Positions 23,237 to 36,400 of a stretch of 64,000 nt of DNA are shown here, one piece after another. The position numbers and the translations under genes were made by a program. This DNA comes from Ampullaceana balthica (lineage: Eukaryota; Mollusca; Gastropoda; Lymnaeidae). The DNA is taken from NCBI GenBank assembly GCA_944989445.1, contig CALYLW010000136.1:558001-622000 (forward strand), given 5' to 3'. A model generated the notes under the pieces. It made no database searches, was not told where the DNA came from, and saw nothing but the letters and a program-made list of their open reading frames with translations. Positions within the stretch are counted from its first letter, which is position 1; each line of letters starts with the position of its first letter.

Positions 23237-24340
23237 ATATCTGCTTTTGTACATTTTTTTATTATAATGGTATTATTTAATGTGTTGTTGGGGTCTGATG
23301 ATAAATTTTAATTTGTATTATCAAAGTAATAGGTGCTAATTGTTTGTTAGTAAACTAAGCATTATAATTATAATTATATATTCATTGTAACTAAAGATAA
23401 ACTAAGACATATTTGGTAATACATTCTGTTAATAGCATATTGAATGACCCTTGTAAACATGAAAGTTCTGCTAATTAAGGGGCTGCCACTGATGCACTGC
23501 ATTGTTATAATCATTGTTATAAAACACACAGTAACAATGTAACAATAGTTGTTTTATTTTGAAATGTTACAGTTGTATTGTTACCAAAGCTACCCTCACA
23601 ACCATTGATTTTTACACAATTCTCTAGGATTTTAGCTTGCATTTTTGGATCAGTCCTAATGTTCTTTCATCATTTGATCCTGGTAACATTATTTAATAAT
23701 ATTGTATTCTAAGTTCTTTTATAAAATAAAAACAATTTATCCTACTTAATCACAGAAATAACCTCCCAAATATGGCTATTGAGGTGATCTGTGAGTTACT
23801 TTCTTTTAGAGTTACTGGACAAACATGCATTCAAATACTACTTTGTATAAAAATCCCACCTTTTTCTAATGTGAATTTTTGTTATTGGTGCCTATTGAAA
23901 ACAGCATTATATAGAGATAAATATTCATTGGACATGTTGTCTAAAAATAACGAGCAGATCATTTGTGATATTTTTATTTTATTATTTTTATTATCCAAGA
24001 AATTAAATAATGGGACTATATCAGTGGCCAGAAAATGGACCTCAGTTATTCACATTTCATTTTGGTGTTATTTGTTGTACCATAAGAAGCAAGAATATTC
24101 TAAGAATGGAAAAGGCATGAATGAATTATAAAAACAAAATAGCCATTTTATTAAAATAATTTTCTTTAACAGTAGAAATGATTTCAAATTTTGGTAGTTT
24201 AACAAACTTTTAATAAGATTTCTGTACAGGTAACACTGACATGATGTCTGATAATTTTGTATTAGTATCATCCCTACAGCTCCTGTAGGATTTTGACCTG
24301 CCTCATCACCTCCTTCCACTCAGTCCTAACCAATGCCTTT
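23237..24340. other. intergenic AT-rich stretch
   Basis: No gene or repeat family recognised. The 119-codon frame starting at 23772 has no recognisable domain and its composition is that of AT-rich noncoding DNA. Confidence 0.35.
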
Positions 24341-24344
24341 CTTC

Positions 24345-24397
24345 TCCAACAATAATCTTGTGTACAGAAGGAGCGTCTGTAACAGATAAGATAAGAT
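24345..24397 (+). repeat. LINE 3' end, GATAA-tail family, copy 2 (short)
   Basis: Contains the conserved 3' segment AATCTTGTGTACAGAAGG, GCGTCTGTAACAGATAAGAT and the GATAA tail. Severely 5'-truncated. Confidence 0.7.
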
Positions 24398-24421
24398 CGG
24401 ATGCCCAGTTGCTGCAGATCT

Positions 24422-24540
24422 GTCTCTACATCATCTATCCATCTCTACATCATCTATCCATCTCTACATCATCTATCCATCTCTACATAATCTATCCATC
24501 TCTACATTATCTATCCATCTCTACATCATCTATCCATCTA
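24422..24540. repeat. 19-bp tandem repeat, about 6 copies
   Basis: Unit CTCTACATCATCTATCCAT, with single-base variants in copies 4 and 5. Confidence 0.9.
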
Positions 24541-24865
24541 AGCCTTCCTTTGACCAGTTTTCCTCTGGGGTTTTTGGTAGTGCACCGTTTTTGCTCCTAT
24601 GTCATTTGTCATTCTTTCTAATTCTGTTATAAGTTATATGTACTGTTAATGTATTATTGTTATTTTTAATTAATTTTTTTTCAATTTGTGGGCTGACTTA
24701 AGTTTTTATGAAGTCTGCTTTTAAATGCACATCAGCAATTTGATGAAAGTCTTTGATCACTTAGCTCCTACCATTTCTTTATAATCACTCAGGTAATACC
24801 TGTAATACTGGTAAAGACAAAAACAAATAAAACTAATAAAAAGAATTTAAAACGTAGCTGCGGTG

Positions 24866-24916
24866 AAATCCAGAGCCAAAGAGCGCAATGAGAGAGCCCT
24901 CTTTGGCTCTGGATTT
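24866..24916. repeat. 18-bp perfect inverted repeat (hairpin)
   Basis: The arms AAATCCAGAGCCAAAGAG (24866-24883) and its complement (24899-24916) are separated by 15 bp. About 30 bp downstream is GAAGAAGGCTCTTTGCCGAAACGTT. A phrase of this type (GAAGAAGG...CGAAACGT) is often seen near ends of Penelope-like retroelements; that link is a guess. Confidence 0.6.
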
Positions 24917-25439
24917 AGTTTTGTTTGTTTTTGCTCTATATGTCGTTGAAGAAGGCTCTTTGCCGAAACGTTCATTGTTTTGTGACGTCTTGTCAGGCTC
25001 ATACATACACTGTTTGCATGTTATCTATCTACTTATCTATAACTATAAGTCTGATTGCAGTATCACTCACATTTTGTTCATAATACTGGTATAGGAATTG
25101 TACTGAACTTAATTAAGCTTAAAATCCAATCATCAGCCTGCAGCTGTATTAAGATTTAACCCTAATTTCATTAGGGTACGATTTCATGAATTTTCAAAAA
25201 AAAACAACAACAGATGAAAACAAAGATAGAAAATGTTTTGAATAAATATTATCATAATGTGAAATGAGATGACTTTGCATATATTTATTTGCCTCTGTGT
25301 TGACTGAACTTTAAACTAACCTAAAGGGAGCTAATATGCAGAGTGGGTGCCTGCACTTTAATGTTATACATGAATAAGTCATGAGTTGATTGTTCTTTTT
25401 GTTTTGTTTTTATTTTAAATATATTTTTCAACCCTTGCC

Positions 25440-25700
25440 ACAAAAGATCATCATCATTTGTCCTTTGAGTTCCTTGTGGAACATAGGGCCTCTGTCAAAG
25501 TTCTCCACGCTACACGGTCCCTTGCCAATCGCTTCAATTCTTCGCAGCTCTTCCCAGTTATTCCAGCCTCGTCTAACATGCTCCGTCTCCATGTACGCTT
25601 GGGTCTTCCTTATTGTCGTTTGCCCTGAGGGTTCCAATCTAAGGCCTGCTTAGCCCTGCTGTTATCTTTCCCAAGGGTGTGTCCAATCCATCTCCACTTT
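25440..25700 (-). pseudogene. LINE reverse transcriptase C-terminal remnant
   Basis: Across frames the minus strand reads like the end of RTE/BovB-type reverse transcriptases: a basic RW.WIGH-like stretch, then GRPK-TWRRS-like and RDRVAWR-like motifs, with frame breaks. Its homologue is at 29040-29430. It is probably the far 3' part of the same antisense LINE whose endonuclease lies at 26540-27480. Confidence 0.6.
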
Positions 25701-25744
25701 CTTTTCATGATTTGTTGTATATATAATATATATTATATTTATAT

Positions 25745-25915
25745 ATGTATGGCATCTTTCCGTCTACGAGAGAGATGATATAATTATCTTTTTAAATTGG
25801 AGCTCTTAGCGTGGCTGGTGCGACCAGTCGAGTGGCAGTCTCTCGTCTGCATGTCACACACACGACGGTACCCATTCGGAGCTGGGTGGAGTCAGGCCGT
25901 CTTTCACTTTTAAAT
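25745..25915 (-). repeat. dispersed repeat with a CCATTCGGAGCTGGGTGGA motif
   Basis: Shares about 25 bp (CCCATTCGGAGCTGGGTGGA and TCAGG) with the SINE at 43828-43965, and has a GACTGCCACTCGACTGGTCG stretch on the minus strand. It may be a related SINE or a LINE leader. Boundaries are not clear. Confidence 0.4.
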
Positions 25916-26539
25916 GAACTTTTTCTGTTCTTACAATTGTAATTATATTCATCTGTAGTTTGTTAGTTATCCTGCGTTCTTTTTTGGCTGCGGGATCCTT
26001 TGACAGTTAACCGGGTGATATGTTTAGAGCCTGGGGTGCCAGTAAGGACTAGCAAATAACAACTACGGACTCAGCCGACGTGAGCTCTGAGGAAACCTTC
26101 GGACAGGCTGACACCCTGAGGTTGGTCACTTTGATGATCCCCCTATCTAGAGATGGCCAATAGACTCGTATGCTGAGCCGGGGTGGTGCTGAGGTTGTAC
26201 CAAGTCGAAGTAATAAATCCCACCACTCCGCTGTGAGCTAAATTTCGCGAGAGGCACCTCCGACCGTGTTCCCTGCCATGGGTGCTCAGGAAATGCCCCC
26301 CTGGCTTATTTGGGGGAGGGAGGGAGGTCAAGGTTTCTTTGAGAATTTCCCGGGAAGACCTATACAAGCATTAGGCTCAGGGCTTTTGACGTCGTGCCAC
26401 ATGTAGGACAATTATTCATTATATACAACGAGCAACAAAGCCCGCCCAAGGACCTTCCACCACCGTTCGGTGGCATGTTGTAACTCCCCTCCAACAGCCG
26501 TCTCGACCGGCATACATGTGCATCACGTCAAAAATACTA

Positions 26540-27480
26540 TTCATCTAGTTGCAGTGCAGCAAATCGGTTTTTAAGGGTTAGCTGTAGTTCGTTCTTTTCC
26601 TGTGGGTTTTGGAGCTTGCCTACGTCAAATCTAATTCGCCTGTCTGTTTTTGGCCTTTGGTTGGCTAGCTTTATTTTTAGCTTGGCCACAACCAGATGGT
26701 GGTCTGATCCAATGTCTGCTCCTCTTTTTGTTCGTACATCCTGTAATGTGCTCCTCCAGATTCGGCATATAGTGATGTGGTCTATTTGATTCTCTGTTTT
26801 GTTGTCTGGTGAGACCCACGTTACTTTGTGGCAATTTTGTGTGGGAAGATGGTGCCTCCAATCACCAGCTCATTGAATGTGCAGAAGTTTGCAAACATCT
26901 CTCCATTTTCATTCATATTGCACAGTCCATGTATGCCCATTACATTCTCTCTCTCTCTCTCTATGTTGTCATTGCCAACTTTAGCATTCGTATCGCCCAT
27001 GACGACCAGTATGTCTCTTTTCGGTATTTTATCCATTATACTTTGAAGTTGTTCATAGAATGCAACTTTATCTGCCTCAGGTGTAAGGTTGGTTGGAGCA
27101 TAGCACATAATGATATGGACATTTTTTAACCTGGACAGGAATTTGGCTCTGATTATTCTGTCTGAAATTGGCTCCCATTCAAGGAGGCTCTTAAATGCGT
27201 CTTTGTTCAATAGGAATAGGAGTGCTACTCCATTTTCATGAGTGTCTTCTTCATTTTATTATCCAGAGAAGAGCAGGATTTCACCTGATTGAAGTCTAGT
27301 TTCTCCAAATGTGTTCCACCGTACTTCACTTAGTCCCAGGATTTGCAGTTTGTACTTTACCATCTTTTTGGCGACTTGGGCGCATCTGCCTGGTTCTAGT
27401 AGTGTTCGGACATTTCATGTTCCCAAGTTGAGAGGTGCCTTGTGGATAAGGTGATTTTTCTTTTTCATAGGTTTGAGTAG
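26540..27480 (-). pseudogene. LINE endonuclease (EEP/APE-like) domain remnant
   Basis: Minus-strand translation, with one frameshift and two stops near 27250, gives GT-NVRTLLEPGRC, LQILGLSEVRW (catalytic Glu region), IIMCYAPTN, DILVVMGDTNAKVG (GDxNA motif) and IGSDHHLVVAKLKIKL (SDH motif). This is the exonuclease-endonuclease-phosphatase domain of non-LTR retrotransposons (often labelled craniofacial development protein 2-like). Its intact stretch is 26821-27210. The reverse-transcriptase core expected to the left is missing. Confidence 0.85.
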
Positions 27481-27529
27481 GGTGGTCGGCCTTGTGGAAT
27501 TTTGTTGACTTTCCCCCACAAGTCTTCAT

Positions 27530-28060
27530 TAGTCTCCTTTGCGGAGCTCTACTCTCGCCTCTGTGTTATGTGTATTTGCTTTGCTTTTGGTTTCAGTAAC
27601 AATCTTCTTTTTACATGGCTGGTTTGTTAGCCCTGCGTAAAACCATCTGGGAGGGTTCCCTTTCTGCTCTCTAGATAACTGTCTTATTTTTCGGGGGTAA
27701 GGTTCCCTAGCCTTTGTGGATCCCTCCAGCTCCTGCAAGGCAGCAGTTGATTTTATTTCGGAGTTTTCTCTCCTAGATGATTGCTATCCCTAGCTAACGG
27801 CCTCATATGTCTGGATTTAGAGTTTAAGCGGTCTATGTTCGCTTTTTGCAGTAATTTCCTGGGATTTATGAGGCATTTTTAAGAGTATCCTTATCAAGGG
27901 ATACTCCACGTCACCCTCCACGACAGCAAACCAGTTGGTCTGCGGACCGTTATTCAATATTCACGGCTAACCTTTATATCTAAAGGTCGTTCATCAATCC
28001 ACCGCCTGAGGACGCGCTTGGTAGGAGATGGTAGCTCCCCCAATTCAGCTCGATTTGATC
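27530..28060 (-). mobile_element. probable 5' region of the antisense LINE
   Basis: Lies directly upstream, on the minus strand, of the endonuclease domain. An open frame at 27529-27738 is basic and uncharacterised. Assigned by position only. Confidence 0.4.
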
Positions 28061-29035
28061 ACGGGAAAATGTTATTTCTAATTTTGATCGTCGGCACGAG
28101 TCTGCCTGCAAAATTTCAGCTCGCTAGCAAATGGAGATGGGGGTTAAAAATCGATCCAAAGTTTTTTCGGCAAACAACCAAGAAAAGCATCTAGCAGACG
28201 CCCCGAGTTAATATAAATTAAAAGATTTAAAAAAGGGAACAAATTGTTACTCATTGTCAGTCTTTTGATAATTAAAATCCAATTGAAGTCTCCCCGCCTG
28301 GATGATAATTTCCAACAACTAGGCTTAAACTAAATGCTCTTACTTGATCTACCACCAAGCCAATGAATTATATTTATTGTTCAATATTGCTTATTTTGTC
28401 ATGAACTGATATATTAAATACATAGGCTAAGACTTACTAAGTGACTAAGTGGAAATCTGAAGTGTGTTCCAACCTGATCTGACGGTAATTTTAAATAGAC
28501 TATTTAAAAAACAAGAACAAAGCTAGTGACATTACTTTAGATTATTCCTTCCAGTTATGCATATTACTCTATTAATATTTGTTAAAAAAATGAACATTAA
28601 AAATGAACGTATATTTAAGATTTGTAGTGATAATCTTAAAGATTAACATGCGTTTCTTTCTTTTTAAAATTAGAAGGTAGTGTCTACGGCTACCTGCACC
28701 GCGGTGATAGCTCTTTGCCTAAGGAGACCGCAGCGATAAAACAAGAGGCTTTGGCCTGGGTACACGGCAAAGGGGAAAAAAAATTAGCCTCTTAACGAAG
28801 CACCACGATTCCATTAAAAAATTTATTGTATTTATATTATTCACTAAAATTCACGTAATTGCTTGTTAAGCTCCTGTTATGTCCTCATACTTGTATAACT
28901 ATTGTACTAAACCTATAATTCACTCACCATTTTTAAAATCATTTTCTTATATTTAGGCCCGTATATAAATTTTTCCCAACCCACAGAAAAATATTGTGAC
29001 TTTACCATCTCATGAAATTCATCATTATCATCTAA
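28061..29035. other. intergenic stretch
   Basis: No supported gene. At 28185-28205 a GCATCTAGCAGACGCCCCGAG stretch is the complement of a Helitron-like 3' end also seen at 17625. At 28676-28797 a 39-codon open stretch follows a splice-acceptor-like TTAAAATTAG but matches nothing I recognise. Confidence 0.35.
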
Positions 29036-29039
29036 TTTC

Positions 29040-29840
29040 TCGTAAGTTCCTTTTGTGACAAAGGGCCTCAGTCATTACCTTCCTTCCACCTTGCACGGTC
29101 CCTTGCCAGTATTCCCAGCTCTTACCTATTCACCCAGACTCATACAACACACCTTGTCTTCTTTGGGTATTTCTCGTCGCCGTTTGCTCCAGTGGGTTCC
29201 ATTCTAATGCTTGTCTTGTTTTATTGTTGTTGTTTCTCCAGATCGTGTGATCCATCCATCTTAATTTTCTTTCTAGGATTTGTTTTTCGATTGTTTTGTG
29301 TTGACACATATTCGAGAGCTTGGCGCTTTCAATATTGTTACACGATTTTTATTTTTAATACATTCTTAGACATTTGTTGATAAAGATCTGCATTCTGTAT
29401 GTAGTAGTTTCTATTGTTCTCCACGTTTCTGATCCATATAAAAAAACCAGCTAATTTCACATTGGAACTAACAATTCTTATTTTAGTTTTTAAAGAGATG
29501 TAAGATGATTTCAAAACGTTGCATATGCCTGTCTTCCTACATTTTTCGGCGTATTATGTCTTCATCTTTTCCTTCACAAGTATTGACGACACTGTCAAGG
29601 TATATGAAGCTATCGACTTGTTCTTTGGTTGAGTTTTTGTGAGTTTTTCGTATCCATCTTGTTTTTGGTTTATTTTTTAGCATTTGTGTGTGGTTTATTT
29701 TAAGTCGCAATCTTTACCAGCCTTGCTCATGGCTGTGATTTCTCCTGCATGTCTTGTAGTTTGTTGAATATTATCGCTCTTTCATCTGCAAATTCAAAGT
29801 CCTTTTTTTTATTTGTTATTGTCTAAGTCTTGACATTGTG
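29040..29840 (-). pseudogene. degenerate LINE reverse transcriptase remnant
   Basis: Minus-strand reading gives FADERAIIFNKLQDMQEKSQ near 29780, YGSETWR near 29420, a basic RWMDHTIWR near 29240 and an ALEWNPLEQ-like stretch near 29190, with many stops. This is the thumb/C-terminal part of the same kind of LINE as 25440-25700. Confidence 0.65.
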
Positions 29841-30307
29841 GCATAGTGTTGTGTACGTTTTGGAAGATTGGGAATGTCTTGTTTTATTTGTCTGAATTTT
29901 TTAAGCGCAGTGATCCCGAACCCAGAGCCATTGTACCACGCTATATCTTTATACTCAATATTAATAAATAACTCCGAAATTGCGACATCTGACACTCATA
30001 TATTCCCGTTATGTAATGTAATGTTCCTACCGACAATTATTATGGTTTTAAAAAAAACAACAAAACACTGGATTTATGAGAAAAATTGAAATATTTGTTA
30101 TTAAAAAAAACATCATAAGTGATACAAGAGTTTCAAACACAGGAGATATTCAAAAGTTTAATGAAATCAGAATTGTATTTCTTTAAGCCGGAAACAGATA
30201 TAGATACTTAGAGAAGGGAGGGGGAAAAGTGGGCGGCCGTATTTTGGTATGTACACCCTGAGTTGGTACATGCACACGTGATTCATGACATTAATCCAGT
30301 TCTTCTC

Positions 30308-30371
30308 TTAAACTGGACACGCTGGCTTGAAGTTGCTTACTTTCTCTGTCCACTCTTTAGGCAAAGGGTAC
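30308..30371 (-). CDS. gene A exon 6 (C-terminus and stop)
   Basis: Acceptor GTCACTTTTCAG. Encodes YPLPKEWTEKVSNFKPACPV then TAA. 15 of 20 residues match the gene B last exon at 57901-57964. Confidence 0.85.
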
Positions 30372-33300
30372 CTGAAAAGTGACAGGACGGGAAGTTAAAA
30401 ATTAACATTGGCGTAAATAATTTTTTTAATGGTCAAGATCATGTAGTCGAGTTGCTTGTGGCACACCTTTATTTTGTATGCAAATACTGTAAAGTATAGC
30501 TTTCCTTTGAAAGAAATGAGTAATTGTGTTAAATAAAATTTTCAATTAAAAAAAAACTATTGTGAAGTTTTCTGAAAGTATGGATCGGGTATTAGAAGTG
30601 GAACTTAAAGCTGGAGCTTGGGGAAATATCGCAAAATAGTTTGACAGGAGCTGGAATATTTTAATCGGCCCCGAAATTAAACAAAAATATTGAACTAATA
30701 TGAATAAGACAATATGGAAAATTTGTGAAATTACTTTATCTGAATTATTGCTTTATCCTGTTGTTCCCACTCTTCTGCACATATTTGGAGCCACTTTTCT
30801 GTTGCTATGTCGCTATATTTGAAAGAATTGACTTAAAAAGATGGATCTCTAGAGGGGATGAGTCCCTTCTAAAAGTTCCCGGAGTGGATGGTCACAGGAA
30901 GTAGCCCCTTGGACTTCGCTTTTTTCGAATCAGCTTCACCAAAGTTATCGAACTCAAATCACCGAAGGAGTGTGACAATAAAAGAAACATCAAAGCTTGC
31001 TGGACTAGCATTGGCAGATGTAAACGAAAACCATCACTACTATTATATTTAAAATAAGAAAATACTTTTTAAAAAATTAAACACGCTTCCATTTTCTTCT
31101 CTTTAATTCACTTAAAATTACAGACTGAAACGCGCTGAACTCCCCTCATATAACACGGGAATTTTGTAATTGAGGGCTGGAGTGAAACCAGTGAGCCGTG
31201 GAGGTCAACTCTAGCAGACGACTAAACATTCTAAATAGAGATTAACTAAAAACTTCAATAATTTGATTACGGTACATTCGATCGATCTGAAATTTTTATA
31301 CAATGCATTGTCATCCAAGATCTATCTGTGGTAAAATTTTGAGATCTCTAGGACCATCAGAAGTGGTTTAATTTTACGCTACAAGATTTGACGGAAGGAT
31401 GGATGGATGGAAAATACAACATACAAACAGTGTGAGTTAAATAAAAGCTTGTTAAAAAAACATTTATTACTTAGGGTGTACCGGATTTCGGCTCAGGCAA
31501 ATCCGGCCATTTTTACAAATCAGGCTTCGGCTCTGGAAGAATTTCACTTCTTAAATTCGGCTGGACGGTAGAGCCATAAAATATAAATATTTATAATGGC
31601 TCCGGCAAATCCGGCCATTTTTACGAACCCATCTCCGGCTCCGACCGGATTTCAAAAATTTGAATCCGTTACACTCCTAGTTATTACCTCCGAATCTTCT
31701 ACAAGCTATTCCCTCCCAATCCTGTACCAAAATTTTCCCCCGATCTTCTACCACTTATTTTCCCAGTCATTCTACCATCTATTTACCTGCATCTTCCTCC
31801 TGATATTTTCCCAATCATTCTACCATCTATTTAACCACATCTTTCACCTGATATTTTCCCAAACATTCTACCATCTATTTACCCACATCTTTCACCTGAT
31901 ATTTTCCCAAACATTCTACCATCTATTTACCCACATCTTTCACCTGATATTTTCCCAAACATTCTACCATCTATTTACCCACATCTTCCACCTGATATTT
32001 TCCCCCAATCCTTCTACCATCTATTTACCCACATCTTCCACCTGATATTTTCCCCCAATCCTTCTACCATCTATTTACCCACATCTTCCACCTGATATTT
32101 TTCCCCAATCCTTCTACCATCTATTTACCCACATCTTTCACCTGATATTTTCCCCCAATCCTTCTACCATCTATTTACCCACATCTTCCACCTGATATTT
32201 TTCCCCAATCCTTTTACCATCTATTTACCCACATCTTCCACCTGATATTTTTCCCCAATCCTTCTACCATCTATTTACCCACATCTTTCACCTGATATTT
32301 TTCCCCAATCCTTCTACCATCTATTTACCCACATCTTCCACCTGATATTTTTCCCCAATCCTTCTACCATCTATTTACCCACATCTTCCACCTGATATTT
32401 TCCCAATCTTCTAAAAACTAATAACCTGCTATTTTCTCCCGAATACTCTATCAAGGTTGACGCAGATAGAGTGACCGTCCCCGGAGCTTCCTCAAGAAAG
32501 ATTCCTTGGACATGTCGACCACATAGATTCACATAACATAAATATCAACTCTTGGACTTTTATAATGTATAGTATTTTTTAAAAAACCTATAAATGACGT
32601 AGTTGACGTAAGGCACGCGGCTGTCCTCCTCGGGGAAGTTCTCATTGATTGGGACGACGATGGTGTTTGAGTCACATGTTAACACATTGGCGTAATAGCT
32701 GCTGGGGGTCTGAAAGGAGGAAGAAAAAAACCTGTTTATTGTGCCATCACAAACTATGTAATATACATGTATAGATATGGAAGAAAAAAACCTGTTTATT
32801 GTGCCATCACGAACTATGTAATATACATGTATAGATATGGAAGAAAAAAACCTGTTTATTGTGCCATCACAAACTATGTAATATACATGTATAGATATGG
32901 AAGAAAAAAACCTGTTTATTGTGCCATCACAAACTATGTAATATACATGTATAGATAACCCGTGATACAACGTGATGTTATTTAGCTTCCACCAAAGTTA
33001 TTAGACCAAAAAAAAACATGCATTCAAGTAACGCGTGTGTAAGAACCCCAATGTGTGCCATCTCTTCACCCCACCAACCATTTTGGTTCACCACCGACAA
33101 ATTTTGTCAAGCGCCTCAACTATACCATTATTATTCTCTACCATTACACATCCGTTCTATTTCAAATACTAAGTCCTTCAAGACGGCATTTAAGACGCAT
33201 CTTTTCAAAATTTAATTTCCAAATTAATGAAACAATTCTTTTTAATGATTAACGTAGCTTATGTGTAACGTACTGTCATTTATGTGGTTATTATGATATG

Positions 33301-33440
33301 AATGTTTATTTAATTAGTATATGTATGTTATTATCTCCATGTTAAGCGCTGTGAGCCCGGGTCCATGCTGGGATGCAGTGCTATATAAATTTTCAATTTA
33401 TTATTATTATTAAATCTATATATAAATGAAAGTATGTCTC

Positions 33441-33476
<36 letters not shown>

Positions 33477-36400
33477 TGTCCTTTATAGCTGACTAATCCA
33501 TTCTTCCGATCGTCATGAAAATGTTTGAGATTGTTGAGTACGTTCCCGGATGGTAACTGGCAACTTTTTTTCTCAATTGAACACTCATGGGGCGCCGGGG
33601 GCCCATAATGTCATTTTTTGCTTATATGAGCTATATAAAAATTAGTTTAAGCGCTAGCTACTGGGTAAATTGATGGATCTTAACCAAACTTTGTATATAA
33701 AACTTGATAGCCAATATTTTGTTAAGCACTTAACAGCTAATGCCAATGGCCACTCCTTCGGGGCTGGGGGCCCAAAATACATTTTTTCTTAAATATTTTA
33801 GATTTTATTCCCCAATTCATTTATAAAGATCTTGAAAAATAATGGTAAATGTATCCATTATTACCCATATTAAAATGAACAAGTGTTTTGAACTTTATAT
33901 CTTGCCCTGAATGGGCCCTGGGGCCCTTACGCTCGTTTTTTGCTTATATGAGCTATATAAAAAAAAGTTAATGCGTTATAGTTATATACTGAGTAAATGA
34001 ATGGATACAGATAGACATAAGGATAAAAACACCTTTCATATTCCGTGTGCAAGAACAAACACATACAAATTTTCGGTCTTCCCGTCCGGAATTCGGGCGT
34101 GGAATGGTTTGCCTGAAGAAACCAGGAAAACAAACACATTTAAAACTCTAATTAGAATGCAGGACTTAACATAAACCATAGATAAGCGTAGGACACAATA
34201 ATCTTCAGTATAGAAGGAGCGTCTGCAACAGATAAGATTAGATAAGATACCAAATTTTGTATACAAAAATTTGGTAGCCCATATTAAAATAATTAAAGGC
34301 ACTGAACTTCCAATGTAAATTTCTTCGGGGCAGGGGCCCCAAATGTCTTTTTTCGTATATGTTTAAGATATTTTTACCATTCACTTTTTTTTAAACGATG
34401 AAACTGAATTAAAATGAACAGGTTTTTGAAATTGACATCTTGCACCAAATGGGCCCTTAATGTCGCTTTCCCCCCTATATTAGCTATATAGAAAATAGTT
34501 TAAGCGTTAGGTAATGAGAAAATAACTGGATTTTGACCAAACTTAGTATATACAAACTTAAGAGCCTATATTAAATTACTATAGGGCACTGAAACCTAAT
34601 GTCCATTTCATCGGAGCCTTAACATCGTTTCTTCTTTTGTAAGCGTTTTAATTATTAATTGATTTATCCATTTGCTATTAAACTTGGACTTTCTTTTTTT
34701 GCAAACTTCCGCGAAGATTTCTTGCAGATTAAAAAAAAACATACCACTCATTTATTTCATTAAATTTATTCATTTTTAAATCCTTTATATTAACTTCGAA
34801 ATCTTGTCTCTCTGTCCAGTAGCGTAGCAACGGGTTGGCATCGGGGCAGTTGCCAAGGGCGCCAGCTCAAAAGGGCGCCACTAAATCTCTAATTTTTAAA
34901 TGTGTATTTAAATAAATACAGTCGGACCTCTCTAAGTCGAACTCAAAAGGACCCGAAAAAAATCGACTGACGGAGTTTTTGAGTTAAGGAAAATGGTGTA
35001 ATAGGCGACAATTAATCATGGACAATGTAGATATTAACGGGTGGGGGGCATACTGGCTAGTAGGCTTGACAGGAAAGGGAGGCGGTGTCTATGTTTCATA
35101 TGAAAGAAAGACAACTTGCTTTGACATGCCGACACTTGCCCGCGAGAAGAGACACCTTCCCTCCCCTCCCCTACTTTACTCCATCCACAGTGGGATAGGG
35201 GGAGTAAGACTTTTCTTTTTAAAAAGAGTCACAGCATGCAGCAAAGGGACTCGAATTAGTTACAACTTACCACTCCTTTTTCTTGTGTTTGTCATTTTTT
35301 GTACTTGCAAAGGTCGCTTAATCCCTCGTTGAATTCACTAAGATAAGATTTTATGTCCATTTACGTGGCTCTACGGAACACGTTTTCTGAAATTTCACTC
35401 CAGAATAATAACCCAAACGCCTTGGAAAATTTGACAAAGAGATGTTTAAAGCCAAAATCTTGGAGGTAAGGAGCTCTAAAATATATTAGTCTTATGGAAT
35501 TTGGCAGGGACCTAACAATTAATTCGGTATAGGGAGGTTTTCGACTTAGGGAAGTTCGACTTAGCGAGGTCCAACTGTATTTCACTTTTATCCTTGGTAA
35601 CAAAAAAGTGAATAATTAATTATATTTAAATATATTTCATTTAAACCATTATAATATTTTTATTATGTCTGTGGCCTTTGCGGGACTTCTTATCATACAA
35701 ATATCAATATGATTTTACAGTCTTTTTGTTAAAAGAAAAATCTTACGATCCCCATCCCAATGTCGAGGGAGTAAAGTTGGGGAGGGGAGGGAAGGTGTAT
35801 CCTCTCACAAGCTTGTGACGGTATGTCAAAGTAAGTTGGGTCCTTTCATATGAAACATCACCGCCTCACTTTCCCGTCAAGCCTTCTAGCCGCTATGGCT
35901 GCCCCCTCTCAATATAAACATTGTTCTTGATTAATCTGTGCCTATTATGCACGTTTCCCTAACTCGAAAACTCTGTAAGCCGAATTTCCCCCTTGAATTG
36001 GACTTAGAGAGGTCCGACTGTATTAGCAACACGCCAATACGCCAGCTAACTGAAGTGATGAGCTGTAGTCGGTGGAGTGTTACTTAAATTTACTTTTAAT
36101 AGTGAGTTTCTATCGTTATGCATGATATAGTGAGTATGACACATTGACACTATTGTTTTTATTTATAATACATGTTACTTCAAGTTTTGCTGTATTCTTT
36201 ATTCACGCAACAATATCCCGTTTTGACCACCAATTTAGTTAGTATTATTTGGTAAATAATAAACTGCAAATTAGTATTGTTCCTGCCTTATGCATTTTTT
36301 AAATTAATACGTTGTATGACTGTCACTTTCAGGCCACGTAATTAATTTCATAAATAAAATAAGTGAAATACAAACATTTTTTCTAACAAATGAAAAATCG

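Noticed and set aside
23772..24131. 119-codon plus-strand ORF
   Set aside because: No domain, AT-rich composition and no splice or regulatory context.
24422..24540. Possible CRISPR-like array
   Set aside because: Direct tandem repeat without unique spacers, in a eukaryotic genome.
28676..28797. 39-codon reading frame after a splice-acceptor-like site
   Set aside because: Looks exon-like but has no recognised similarity and no partner exon.
31596..32045. 149-codon repetitive ORF
   Set aside because: Reads through a 48-51-bp minisatellite, which keeps the frame by chance where units are 48 bp.
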